From CALBPI01 sp039815365 (GTDB taxonomy: Bacteria; Pseudomonadota; Gammaproteobacteria; Steroidobacterales; Woeseiaceae): a stretch of 64,000 nt of DNA. Location of the stretch: NCBI GenBank assembly GCA_039815365.1, contig JBCBZK010000002.1, positions 1 to 64,000 of the forward strand, written 5' to 3'. The notes beneath the pieces are model-generated. The model made no database searches and was not told the DNA's origin. It saw only the letters and a list, made by a program, of their open reading frames with translations. The translations under genes were made by a program, and so were the position numbers. This document shows positions 1-9,087 of this stretch, piece after piece. Within the stretch, counting starts at the first letter, position 1. The number at the start of each line of letters is the position of its first letter.

Positions 1-450
1 CCCGAGCCTACTCTGTCTGCCAACTGCGCACTGGAAGCCAGTAAGATTGGCCACGCTCGAGCGTTGTCGTGGCCGCCATCTCTGTCCAAAGCAGAAGCAT
101 TGGTCAGTGATCCGATCAACGGAACAACCGATCCTTTGCATATTCCGGGCGCTGTTGTGGAGTACACCATCACCGTTGTGAACAACGGTAGTGCTGATGC
201 GACCAGCGTGAGTGTGACGGATATTATCGACACCGCTAATCTGACGCTGTTATTGGCGCAGTACAACGGTGGTGCAGCTGATATTACCTACACCATCGCT
301 GGCGGTGCGGCGGCATTCTGTACGGCAGATGCTGCTGACGCAGATGCAGATAACTGTGGTCTTTCGGGTTCAACCCTTGAGGCTGATGTTGCTGCGACGT
401 TGACGGCAGGTGATTCGTTAGTTGTGAGCTTCCAGGTCACGATTAACTAA
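1..450 (+). CDS. DUF11-type repeat surface protein, C-terminal part (5' end outside window)
   Basis: The frame is open from the first base and closes at a TAA at 448-450, so this is the last roughly 149 residues of a longer protein. From about residue 40 it reads as one DUF11-like (CARDB/Ig-like) beta-sandwich: IPGAVVEYTITVVNNGSADA followed by TSVSVTDIID is the typical opening of that fold. It ends with a cysteine pair in an Asp/Ala-rich segment and the final strands SLVVSFQVTIN. No anchor or sorting signal is visible at the C terminus. DUF11 domains occur in tandem in secreted or cell-surface adhesin-like proteins. The next gene also carries DUF11 modules, so the two probably form one surface-protein locus. 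A strong terminator follows within 40 bases, so this gene ends its transcript here. The exact function is unknown. Confidence 0.75.
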   Translation, partial: PEPTLSANCALEASKIGHARALSWPPSLSKAEALVSDPINGTTDPLHIPGAVVEYTITVVNNGSADATSVSVTDIIDTANLTLLLAQYNGGAADITYTIAGGAAAFCTADAADADADNCGLSGSTLEADVAATLTAGDSLVVSFQVTIN

Positions 451-483
451 ATCCTGTGAGACGTTTTATCGCTACATCTGGAA

Positions 484-521
484 ATGCCTGGAGCGCACGC
501 AAGTGCGCTTCAGGCTTTCTT
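484..521 (+). terminator. Intrinsic terminator after the DUF11 gene
   Basis: A 13-bp inverted repeat pairs GCCTGGAGCGCAC (486-498) with GTGCGCTTCAGGC (503-515), with one G-T wobble and a GCAA tetraloop. An A-run precedes it and TTTCTT follows. This is a textbook Rho-independent terminator for the upstream gene. It lies inside the longest open frame of the next gene (from GTG 456), which argues that the real start of that gene is downstream. Confidence 0.85.
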
Positions 522-3500
522 GTGCGCGTGAAGAACGTCTTGGCAGTAGCCGTATTGGGCTGGATGGGTGGTATTGCTGTCACGCATGCCGCCACGCCTC
601 CCGGCACACTGATTTCGAATACCGCATCGGTGACTTTCGAAGACGTTGCCGGTGACCCGGTATTGGTCAACAGTAATACCGTTGCGACGACCAGCGTGTT
701 CGGTCGTACACCAGCAACGACGGGCTTTATCCGCCTCGTCGATACGCCGGTCGCTGTTGCCGAATTGCGCGGGCCGACACGATGTTTGGCGAATGGTGTG
801 TTCGCACCGTTGCCAGCACCTTTAGACAGTAATGGGCAGCCGTTAGATCTAACGCAAGCCCTGCCAGCATTGGATGCTGGTATTTACAATGCGGACGAGA
901 CCGCGTTCGTGCGTTTGGAAGACGGCGACCAAAATCTCAACCCAAATTTGCGCGAAACGGTTGAAGTGACCGTTCGCAATAACGACAGTGGTGATAGCGA
1001 AACGCTATTGTTGCTTGAGACAGACCGCAACACCGGTGTGTTCTCAGGCTATATCGCTTTGTCAGACGCGCCGACCCAATCAGGCAACTGTAGTCTCGAA
1101 GGCGGCAGTGACACCACGGTTCAGATTGATTACACGGACCCGGCGGATGCGCAGGACACAGCGCAAGCGCTTGCGCTGATCGAGCCACTGTCGATCGTGT
1201 TTGATTCGACGACAGGTCTGCCTGTTGATGGTGCGACGATTACGTTGGTCGACGACGCTACCGGTCAGCCAGCAGCCGTCTTTGGTAATGACGGCATTAG
1301 CAGTTACCCATCAACGATCATCAGCGGTCAGCCGGCGACTGATGCCAGTGGCATCGTCTACGTAGTACCGCAAGGTGGTTTCCGCTTCCCGATTGTAGCG
1401 CCGGGCCGCTATCGTTTGTCGGTGGTAGCACCTGTGACGTATATCGCGCCTTCAAATCGCAGCGTTGATGAGCTCAACAACTTGCCGAACGCGCCATTCG
1501 ATCTTGCTGATGCATCGTTCGGCAGTGTGTTCGAGCAACTCGTTAACGGTGCGACAACGCTTGTCGATATTCCGCTCGATCCGTTTGACGGGGGTTTGTT
1601 CCTGACCAAGAGCACGACGGCTGCGACAGCGGCGGTGGGCGATTTCGTACCTTACACGCTGACGCTGGAAAACAGCTCGGAGCGTGCGCCCGCGACCAAC
1701 ATCTCTTTGACGGATACACCGTCACCAGGCATGCGCTTTGTGTCAGGTTCGGCGCGCCTAGATGGGCAGCGCATCGACGATCCAACACCACTACCCGGCA
1801 CGGCGGGTGCTTTTGAATTTACGCTACCAGCGTTGCAGCCTGAGCAGCGCATTACGCTTACCTACGTCCTTGAGGTCACCGGTGGTGCGCGCGGTAAAGA
1901 GGCGACCAACATTGCAAACGCGACGGCGGATGGCGACCTTGCGTCGAATCAGGCGCAAGTCGCGTTAGTACTGCGCGAAGATTTGTTCCGATCACGCAGC
2001 ACGATCATCGGTCGAATTGTCGAAGGCGATTGCACCGACAAGACATTCTCGGACGAGGCGGGTGTTGCAGGCATACGTGTCTACATCGAAGACGGTCAGT
2101 TTGCCGTTTCTGATGAGCACGGGCGTTTCCATATGGAAGGTCTCGAACCCGGTCGTCATACGGTGCAGCTTGATACGGTGACAATTCCGGATTGGCTGGA
2201 GCTTGCGTCGTGCGCTGATGCACCGCGTTTCGGCGGTCGCGCATCATCGCAATGGGTGAATCTGTCTGCTGGTCTGGTTGAGCGTGCTGATTTTTACTTG
2301 CGCCGCAAAGCAGCGCATACCGGTGAAGTATCAATGGAGCTGACGAACCGTACCGGTGACTCACCGGATATGATCAACTATGAGTTGCGCGTGTCGGGCA
2401 ACGGTGCAGTCAACCTGGATGGCGTCAGCGCGACGGTATTGCTGCCGCAAGGCGCCCAACTGGAGCCAGGTACATCGCGTTTGTATGGTGCGTTGCTGCC
2501 AAGCCCGCGCCTGGCCGGTAACGCGGTCGTCTTCGTGTTGGGTGAGCGCCGGAACACGTGGAATGACACGGTGACCTTCAGCGCGGCCGTGGATGCCTCA
2601 TACTCGGGCGAACTCGTTAGCCGCGCGGTCGTGAACTTCAATACGCCGGTTGCGAAGAACCAGCGTACACCGGTGGGAGAGGCGCGCATTCAACGTGAGG
2701 CTGCAACCACCGAGAATGCGGATTACGTGCTCGCATTGACGTTCGATGTCCTGTCGGCCGAATTGTCAGCGACGGACAAGCAAGAACTGGACGTGTTGAT
2801 CGACCAATGGCGCGGCGTCTATCGCATTGAGATCAATGCGATTGGTCACACGGACGGTCAGGGTATCGCGGCGCGCAATCGACACATATTCGAAGACAAC
2901 TATGCACTGTCGCGCGCGCGCGCTGCTGCTGCTGCGCGCTATCTTGCCGATGCGCTCGATGTTGCTGACAGCTCAATTTCTGTTCAGGGCAAGGGCCCTG
3001 ACAAACCTGTGGCCAGTAACGCGAGCGCGGAAGGGCGCAAGCGCAACCGTCGCGTAGAATTGATCATGACCGGTTTGCGCCCCGGGCGTCAGGCCGCGGT
3101 GGAAGTCACTCAGCGCGACAGTGGCAAGCAAACGACGAACACGCAAGCCGACAAGCGCGGGCCCGAGGCGAGCGAAGATCCGCTGGACGAAAAAATTCGC
3201 CGTAACGAAGCATTAGCCGAAACGGCCGACGTGCCGGTCGTACCCGAATTCACTCAATTGCCCGCCACTGACGGTTTCGTTTTGCCGAGCGCTGACTACC
3301 AGCCGGCGATTCCCAGCTTGACCATCGCGGTATCGCACAAGTCCGGTCAACGCGTGGAGCTGTTACTCAATGATCGAGCGGTGAGTGCTCTGAACTTCGA
3401 CGGCACAACGAACGATGCAGACAAAACCCGCGCGGTAAGTTCGTGGCGCGGCGTCGACCTGGACGAGGGCGACAACCGACTGGTTGCGCGTGTCGTGGAC

Positions 3501-6350
3501 GGCAATGGTGCTTTTGTTGCTGAGTATCAACGCAACGTGCATTACGCCGGTCAACCCATACGCGGCAAGCTCTTGCCAGAGCAGAGTCGACTGATTGCCG
3601 ACGGCCGTCAGCGTCCCGTACTCGCCGTTCAGTTGTTCGACGGCGATGACCAGCCGGCGCGCGCGGCATCCATTGGCGGTTTCACCGTCGATCAGCCGTA
3701 CCGTTCCTGGTTTGAGGTCAGTCGAGACCGCGATAACGATCTCGTGCGCATTGGCGAGCGCGATCCTTTCTATCGCGTTGGTCCGGACGGCATTGCGTAC
3801 ATTGAACTGGAGCCAACCACCACCGCTGGTGAAGTGACGCTACGACTGAAGTTTCAGAACGAGCGCGAGCAGGAGCTGCGAGCGTTCATTCAACCGGCGC
3901 CACGCGACTGGATTCTGGTTGGTTTCGCGGAGGGAACGCTGGGTTACAACACGTTACGCGACAACACAACGCTGGCTGAGGCTGCGCAGCTGGAAGATGA
4001 GTTCTACAAAGACGGGCGCGTTGCGTTTTTTGCGAAAGGTCGCATCAAAGGCGATGCACTGCTGACCATTGCCTACGATACGCGCGGCCGTGCAGTAGAT
4101 CGCGATGCCTTCCGCACTGAAGTGGATCCGGATCAGTACTTCACGCTCTACGGCGATGGCACCGAAAGCCGTTTCGAGGCCGCAAGCCAACGCAAGTTGT
4201 ACGTGAAACTGGAGCGCAATCAATTCGTCGCTTTGTTCGGTGATTACACAACCGGTTTGTCGACGAACGATCTGTCACGTTATGAAAGGCGTTTTAACGG
4301 GTTGCAAGTCCAATATGTTGGCAGCCGCTTTACGTTTAACTCGTTCGCTGCTGATTCGAATCAGGCGTTTTCGCGCGATGACATTGCTGGTAACGGCACG
4401 TCTGGTCTGTACCGCCTGTCATCGCAAAATCTCGTCATCAACAGTGAGCAGGTGCGGATCGAAACACGCGATCGATTCAACGCCAGCCAGGTTCTGGAGA
4501 CGCAACGTCTGACGCGTTATCTCGATTACGATATCGACTACATCAATGGCACGCTGTTCTTTAAACGTCCGATTGCATCCCGTGATCAAAACCTGAATCC
4601 ACTGATTATCGTTGCCGAGTACGAAACACGGAATGGCAATGAAGACGATATCGTCGCGGGTGGCCGTGCTGCGGTGAAATTGTTTGATCAGCGCGTCGAA
4701 ATCGGCGTAACCGGGATTCGCGAAGAAAACGCGGTCGATGCGAACCATCTGATCGGTGCCGATCTAACCTGGCAGGTGAATGACGCGACATTGGTACGTG
4801 CGGAGTATGCCGATACGGACCGTGACGATCTGCAGCAGGCGACGTCGGGCTACGCATACAAAGTGGCCGTAGAACACAACACAGGTAACATCGACGCTCG
4901 CGTGTTCCATGAATATAGCGATGCAGGATTTGGGTTGGGACAGCAGACTGGCAACCAGCTGGGCGTTCAAAATAGTGGCGGACAATTGCGTTGGCAGTTT
5001 GCCGAGCGCTGGTTCCTGCAGTCGCAAATCGGTTTGCAAGAGAATCTCGACACGGGTACCGAGCGCCGTCTTGCGGACGCCGAGCTACGATTCGATGCCG
5101 GCAAGTTCAACGCATTTGCAGCCGTTGCAACGGTCAAAGATGAGGCGACCGATGGTACCGTACGCGAGTCGGAACTCGCCCGGATCGGTGTATCGCAACG
5201 TATCTGGGGCGACAGACTGACGCTGCGTGCACAAACCGAACAAGCGATTGGTGACAGCGACGGCAGCCTGGATTTCCCGGCACGCACAGTCGCTGGTGTT
5301 GATCTGAACTTCCGCAATGCGACGCTGTTTGTCGAGCACGAAATGGCAGAGGGCGAGAACATCGATGCGCAAACGACGCGTGTCGGTTTGCGTGCTACGC
5401 CGTGGCAGCGTGCGCAGTTTACGACGACGCTCGACAACCAAGTGACGGAATTTGGTCCGCGATTATTCGCAAACGTTGGCCTTGTGCAAGGCTGGCAGAT
5501 TTCAGAGCGCTGGACGGTAGACCTGGGTGTGGATCACGCCAACACCTTGATCGAAGGCCAGCCGCTGGTGTTCGACGTTGAAAGGCCGTTGGCATCTGGC
5601 AGTCTGAGCGCTGACTACGTGTCGGCGTTCGTCGGTGCGTTGTACCAGTCAGATCTTTGGTCGGCGAATTCTCGCATCGAGCATCGTAACGCCGATACAG
5701 ATACGAGCGAGACGGTCGTTGTTGGCTGGTTCCGCGAGCCTGTGGCCGGGCACGGTTTCTCCGTTGGCCTTCAGTATTTTGACAGCGAGCGCGCCGATGC
5801 AAGCACGCAGAGCCGTGGCGATATTCGCTTTGGCTGGGCCTATCGCAAGGCCGAGCGGCAGTGGGCATTCCTGAACCGCACCGACATCGTATTCGACGAA
5901 ACGCAAACGACTGGCGCGTCTCGCGAAAGCCGCCGCTACATCAACAACTTTAACGCGGTACGGCGACTCGCTGCCGGGCGCGAGCTCGCGCTGCAATACG
6001 CCGCCAAATACGTATCCTCTGAGTTCGATGGAGACCAATACAACGGTTACACGGATCTTGCCGGCATCAGCTACCGCGCGCCGTTCGGTGAGCGTTGGGA
6101 GTATCGGTTGAATGGCAGTGTGCTGCATTCGTGGGACAGCGACGTGTTGGACTACAGCGCCGGCGCGGAGATCGGGTACAACCCGCGCGACAACCTGTGG
6201 TTGAGTTTCGGTTACAACCTCATTGGCTTCCGTGATGCCGATTTTGAAAATGCGCGTTACACAGCCGCAGGTCCGTTCATCAACGTAACGATCAAAGCCG
6301 ATCAACAGACATTACGTGAGATTGCCGGCCGATTTCGGGGCAACCGCTAA
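522..6350 (+). CDS. Giant DUF11 / OmpA-like / predicted outer-membrane beta-barrel protein
   Basis: The protein has about 1942 residues if started at GTG 522; the open frame reaches GTG 456, but that would place the terminator at 486-515 inside the gene. From 522 the N terminus is MRVKN, then a hydrophobic stretch ending near THA, a good Sec signal peptide. Reading on: a C-rich region; a carboxypeptidase-regulatory/SdrB-like module (about residues 224-310); a DUF11 domain (357-470); a second SdrB-like module (493-553, SDEHGRFHMEGLEPG); an OmpA C-terminal peptidoglycan-binding domain (736-848, motifs GHTDGQG and RRVELIM); an Ig/invasin-like domain (about 1007-1125); and about 815 residues of alternating polar/aromatic strands resembling a large outer-membrane barrel. 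I infer an outer-membrane protein fastened to peptidoglycan, with periplasmic or surface adhesive modules. No SD sequence is clear. The substrate is unknown. Confidence 0.8.
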   Translation: MRVKNVLAVAVLGWMGGIAVTHAATPPGTLISNTASVTFEDVAGDPVLVNSNTVATTSVFGRTPATTGFIRLVDTPVAVAELRGPTRCLANGVFAPLPAPLDSNGQPLDLTQALPALDAGIYNADETAFVRLEDGDQNLNPNLRETVEVTVRNNDSGDSETLLLLETDRNTGVFSGYIALSDAPTQSGNCSLEGGSDTTVQIDYTDPADAQDTAQALALIEPLSIVFDSTTGLPVDGATITLVDDATGQPAAVFGNDGISSYPSTIISGQPATDASGIVYVVPQGGFRFPIVAPGRYRLSVVAPVTYIAPSNRSVDELNNLPNAPFDLADASFGSVFEQLVNGATTLVDIPLDPFDGGLFLTKSTTAATAAVGDFVPYTLTLENSSERAPATNISLTDTPSPGMRFVSGSARLDGQRIDDPTPLPGTAGAFEFTLPALQPEQRITLTYVLEVTGGARGKEATNIANATADGDLASNQAQVALVLREDLFRSRSTIIGRIVEGDCTDKTFSDEAGVAGIRVYIEDGQFAVSDEHGRFHMEGLEPGRHTVQLDTVTIPDWLELASCADAPRFGGRASSQWVNLSAGLVERADFYLRRKAAHTGEVSMELTNRTGDSPDMINYELRVSGNGAVNLDGVSATVLLPQGAQLEPGTSRLYGALLPSPRLAGNAVVFVLGERRNTWNDTVTFSAAVDASYSGELVSRAVVNFNTPVAKNQRTPVGEARIQREAATTENADYVLALTFDVLSAELSATDKQELDVLIDQWRGVYRIEINAIGHTDGQGIAARNRHIFEDNYALSRARAAAAARYLADALDVADSSISVQGKGPDKPVASNASAEGRKRNRRVELIMTGLRPGRQAAVEVTQRDSGKQTTNTQADKRGPEASEDPLDEKIRRNEALAETADVPVVPEFTQLPATDGFVLPSADYQPAIPSLTIAVSHKSGQRVELLLNDRAVSALNFDGTTNDADKTRAVSSWRGVDLDEGDNRLVARVVDGNGAFVAEYQRNVHYAGQPIRGKLLPEQSRLIADGRQRPVLAVQLFDGDDQPARAASIGGFTVDQPYRSWFEVSRDRDNDLVRIGERDPFYRVGPDGIAYIELEPTTTAGEVTLRLKFQNEREQELRAFIQPAPRDWILVGFAEGTLGYNTLRDNTTLAEAAQLEDEFYKDGRVAFFAKGRIKGDALLTIAYDTRGRAVDRDAFRTEVDPDQYFTLYGDGTESRFEAASQRKLYVKLERNQFVALFGDYTTGLSTNDLSRYERRFNGLQVQYVGSRFTFNSFAADSNQAFSRDDIAGNGTSGLYRLSSQNLVINSEQVRIETRDRFNASQVLETQRLTRYLDYDIDYINGTLFFKRPIASRDQNLNPLIIVAEYETRNGNEDDIVAGGRAAVKLFDQRVEIGVTGIREENAVDANHLIGADLTWQVNDATLVRAEYADTDRDDLQQATSGYAYKVAVEHNTGNIDARVFHEYSDAGFGLGQQTGNQLGVQNSGGQLRWQFAERWFLQSQIGLQENLDTGTERRLADAELRFDAGKFNAFAAVATVKDEATDGTVRESELARIGVSQRIWGDRLTLRAQTEQAIGDSDGSLDFPARTVAGVDLNFRNATLFVEHEMAEGENIDAQTTRVGLRATPWQRAQFTTTLDNQVTEFGPRLFANVGLVQGWQISERWTVDLGVDHANTLIEGQPLVFDVERPLASGSLSADYVSAFVGALYQSDLWSANSRIEHRNADTDTSETVVVGWFREPVAGHGFSVGLQYFDSERADASTQSRGDIRFGWAYRKAERQWAFLNRTDIVFDETQTTGASRESRRYINNFNAVRRLAAGRELALQYAAKYVSSEFDGDQYNGYTDLAGISYRAPFGERWEYRLNGSVLHSWDSDVLDYSAGAEIGYNPRDNLWLSFGYNLIGFRDADFENARYTAAGPFINVTIKADQQTLREIAGRFRGNR

Positions 6351-6376
6351 CCCGTAAAAGCGGTACACTGCGCGCC

Positions 6377-8308
6377 ATGATCGATATGGATGCGTTGCTC
6401 GGCGAGCACGGCCCGGTGGCCGGCGCAATTTCAGGCTACCAACCCAGAACCTCGCAGCGTCTGATGGCGCAGGCCGTGACCGATGCGTTGCAGTCTGACG
6501 AGTCGTTGGTGGTGGAGGCAGGCACCGGCACCGGTAAGACGTTTGCGTATTTACTACCCGCGCTACTATCAGGCGCGCGCACGATCGTATCGACCGGTAC
6601 TCGGGCATTGCAGGACCAGCTGTATCACCGTGATCTTCCATTGATTGCCAAGGCCGTCGGCAGACCGGTCAGTTCGGCGTTGCTAAAGGGCCGCGCGAAT
6701 TATCTGTGTTTACAACGGCTGGAGAATGCGCTGACCGAGAATGGTGCGTTCACCGGTCAGGAATCGGCGGCCTTGCGCGCATGGCGCGATTCAACACACA
6801 GCGGTGATAAAGCGGAGGTCACTGCAATCGCCGAAGACGCGACGCTATGGCCGCGGGTCACCTCGACGGCTGACAATTGCAGTGGACAGAAGTGCCCGTT
6901 CTACGATGATTGCTATGTCGCGAAGGCGCGGCGCGATGCGCAAAAGGCAGATTTAGTGGTGGTCAACCATCATTTGCTGCTCGCAGACCTTGCGTTCCGC
7001 GAGGGCGGTTTCGTCGAGTTTCTGCCTGACGCTGATGCGATCATTATAGATGAGGCACATCAGTTGCCCGACATCGCGCTGACTTTTTTCGGTGTGAGTT
7101 TATCGCTGCGACAATTCAATGAGCTGTTCGATGAGTTAGAAGTGCTGCTGTCGGCGATAGGTGGACCTGTGTTCGACGATGCGCTACGCGAGTCGCGCAC
7201 CGCAACACTCAAAGTGCGCGAGCATGCACCCGTGGCCGCTGGGCGCTATGACCAGTCTGGCATCAGCGATGCGCTCACGGCGCAATTGGGAACGCTTGCA
7301 GATGCGTTGCAAGCACTGGTCGATACGATCGATGCGTTAGGTGATGCCGTTGACGGCATTGATGCGTTGCTGGATCGTTTGCTGCGCCTGTACGATCGGC
7401 TGCGCATCGTGTCGGCCGACGATGACGAAGAAGGATTGCGGTGGCTGGACGTGACGCAGCGGGGGATGCGTTGGCACATGACGCCGCTGGATGTCTCGGA
7501 GCGCATGCGTGCGGCCGTCGATGCGACCGAGGCAGCCTGGATTTTTACATCTGCGACGCTGGCCGTTGGCGAAAAATTCTCGCATTTCACCGATCGACTC
7601 GGTTTGAATGACGCTCGCTGCCTGAAGTTTGAAACGCCGTTCGATCTGGCCAGCCGCTCGCGCCTGTTTGTGCCGCGTGATCTTCCCGCGCCTAACACCG
7701 AGCACTACATTCCTGCATTGTTGCGAGAGATCGCCCCTTTGCTGGCACACGTTGATGGCGGAGTGTTTTTTCTGCACACGAGTTATCGTGCACTGAATCA
7801 GAGCGCCGCCTGGTTTGACGAACGTCCGGCATTGCTCGGTGACCGGCCGCTTTATGTGCAGGGCGATGCGCCGCGCGGACAGCTGCTCGAGTCGTTCCGC
7901 AAGGAGGGTAATGCCGTGCTGTTGGCAACGGGCACGTTTTGGGAGGGGGTCGACGTGCGTGGTCGCGCATTACGCATGGTAGTGATCGACAAGTTGCCAT
8001 TTGCGTCTCCGGATGACCCGATGTTGGTTGCGCGCAGTGCTTTTTTGCGCTCGCAACAACGCAACCCATTTGTCGAACAGCAGTTGCCAGAGGCAGTCCT
8101 TGCACTAAAGCAAGGGGTAGGGCGCCTGTTGCGCGATGTCGATGACTTCGGGGTCATTGCCATTGGCGATCCGCGACTGTATTCGAAGGGATATGGCAAA
8201 ACGTTTCTGTCGGCGCTCGCGCCGGTCCCGGTGACTGATACCGCCGACGATATCGCGCGTTTTCTCGATGGATTCGATCAGGGCGACTCTGTGTCGGTTG
8301 CGCAATGA
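6377..8308 (+). CDS. yoaA: ATP-dependent DNA helicase, YoaA/DinG (XPD-like) family
   Basis: This 643-residue superfamily 2 helicase is close in length to E. coli YoaA (636). Walker A EAGTGTGKT lies at about 47-55 and the DEAH box (IIDEAHQ) at about 225. Between them are four cysteines, C111, C168, C173 and C179, spaced like the ligands of the XPD-type [4Fe-4S] cluster. The C-terminal helicase half includes TGTFWEGVDV and the QGVGRLLR motif. The family unwinds DNA 5' to 3' and helps DNA repair; E. coli YoaA works with HolC. The stop overlaps the tsaB start by 4 bases (ATGA), so the two are cotranscribed; yoaA-tsaB is also the E. coli order. No convincing SD precedes the start. Confidence 0.93.
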   Translation: MIDMDALLGEHGPVAGAISGYQPRTSQRLMAQAVTDALQSDESLVVEAGTGTGKTFAYLLPALLSGARTIVSTGTRALQDQLYHRDLPLIAKAVGRPVSSALLKGRANYLCLQRLENALTENGAFTGQESAALRAWRDSTHSGDKAEVTAIAEDATLWPRVTSTADNCSGQKCPFYDDCYVAKARRDAQKADLVVVNHHLLLADLAFREGGFVEFLPDADAIIIDEAHQLPDIALTFFGVSLSLRQFNELFDELEVLLSAIGGPVFDDALRESRTATLKVREHAPVAAGRYDQSGISDALTAQLGTLADALQALVDTIDALGDAVDGIDALLDRLLRLYDRLRIVSADDDEEGLRWLDVTQRGMRWHMTPLDVSERMRAAVDATEAAWIFTSATLAVGEKFSHFTDRLGLNDARCLKFETPFDLASRSRLFVPRDLPAPNTEHYIPALLREIAPLLAHVDGGVFFLHTSYRALNQSAAWFDERPALLGDRPLYVQGDAPRGQLLESFRKEGNAVLLATGTFWEGVDVRGRALRMVVIDKLPFASPDDPMLVARSAFLRSQQRNPFVEQQLPEAVLALKQGVGRLLRDVDDFGVIAIGDPRLYSKGYGKTFLSALAPVPVTDTADDIARFLDGFDQGDSVSVAQ

Positions 8309-9009
8309 GCGTTCGCAATCTGTTGTGCATTGACGCATCGTCTAACGTCTGTTCGCTGGCAGCACAAAGCGCTAGCGGTGTTTTCAGTGTGAGTGAAGAT
8401 CAGGCGGGTAGTCATGCCAGTAGCCTGATGGCGCTGTTGGACGGGATTCTAGAGGACGCGCAACTGTCGCCCGAGGTGCTGGATGGCATTGTGTACGGTT
8501 GTGGTCCCGGTTCTTTTACGGGTGTGCGAATCGGCATCGCTCTGGCGCAAGGTCTGGCGCATGGTGCGCAAATAAAGATGTTGCCGGTCTCCAGTCTTCG
8601 TAACATTGCGCAGCAATGGTTCGACAAGTATCCCGACGATGACGTTGTCGATGTGGCTATCGATGCGCGCATGGGCGAGTGGTACGTGAGCCGTTGCACG
8701 CGCGACGCACGCGGTATCGCAAACACTGTGGGCGAGGAAGTGTTGGCGGAGCCGGGCCCGTGGTTATCCACACGCGATGCGCAAACGCCGGTTTACGTTG
8801 GCATCGCGGCACTCGACGATGCGCAGCGTCAGCTCGCACAGGTGCGCAAATTGCGCCTGACGGTGGGTTTGGCTGCACCATCCGCGCGCACGGCATTAGC
8901 GATAGCGCAAACGGCGGATGTTGCTGATTGGCATGCCGCGGAGACGGCCGCCGCCAGCTATGTGCGGGACAAAGTCGCACAGACGATCGCCGAGCGTGAA
9001 ACGCGATAG
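8305..9009 (+). CDS. tsaB: tRNA threonylcarbamoyladenosine synthesis protein TsaB
   Basis: A 234-residue ASKHA-fold protein, formerly YeaZ (E. coli 231). The N-terminal LLCIDASSNVCSLAA is the phosphate-1-like strand. GCGPGSFTGVRIGIALAQG (about residues 62-80) is the most conserved TsaB signature. TsaB is the scaffold that binds TsaD in the TsaBCDE complex, which installs t6A at position 37 of ANN-decoding tRNAs in the cytoplasm. It is essential in most bacteria. It lacks the metal-binding histidines of TsaD, as expected for the family. It starts inside the yoaA stop (4-base overlap). The next gene, phoB, has its own promoter, so this operon appears to end here. Confidence 0.94.
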   Translation: MSVRNLLCIDASSNVCSLAAQSASGVFSVSEDQAGSHASSLMALLDGILEDAQLSPEVLDGIVYGCGPGSFTGVRIGIALAQGLAHGAQIKMLPVSSLRNIAQQWFDKYPDDDVVDVAIDARMGEWYVSRCTRDARGIANTVGEEVLAEPGPWLSTRDAQTPVYVGIAALDDAQRQLAQVRKLRLTVGLAAPSARTALAIAQTADVADWHAAETAAASYVRDKVAQTIAERETR

Positions 9010-9029
9010 CACGCTTGTCGCGCCAGTGG

Positions 9030-9062
9030 TGTAACATTTCTGTAACGCCAACTGGTTGTAAT
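9030..9062 (+). promoter_or_regulatory. Pho box and -10 element of the phoB promoter
   Basis: TGTAACATTTCTGTAAC (9030-9046) is a direct repeat of TGTAAC with 11-base periodicity, as expected for a PhoB dimer site. Ten bases downstream lies TGTAAT (9057-9062), five of six matches to the sigma-70 -10 consensus, and no good -35 is present, as in PhoB-activated promoters. The start of transcription would fall near 9069, just before the SD. A further degenerate repeat (TGTAAT at 9057, CGTAAT at 9068, again 11 apart) could instead be a second weak PhoB site overlapping the -10. Confidence 0.8.
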
Positions 9063-9087
9063 GCTTCCGTAATTGGAGGCGGTAATT

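Noticed and set aside
2910..2945. CG and CTG short tandem runs in the giant gene
   Set aside because: They encode the Arg/Ala-rich helix of the OmpA domain and are not a separate repeat element.
5649..6305. Long minus-strand open frame (218 codons) inside the giant gene
   Set aside because: It lies antisense to a well-supported coding region, has no recognisable motif or SD, and similar shadow frames occur under most genes in this window.
6343..6364. Inverted repeat ACCGCT/AGCGGT between the giant gene and yoaA
   Set aside because: Only 6 bp with a 10-base loop and no T-run, so it is not a credible terminator.
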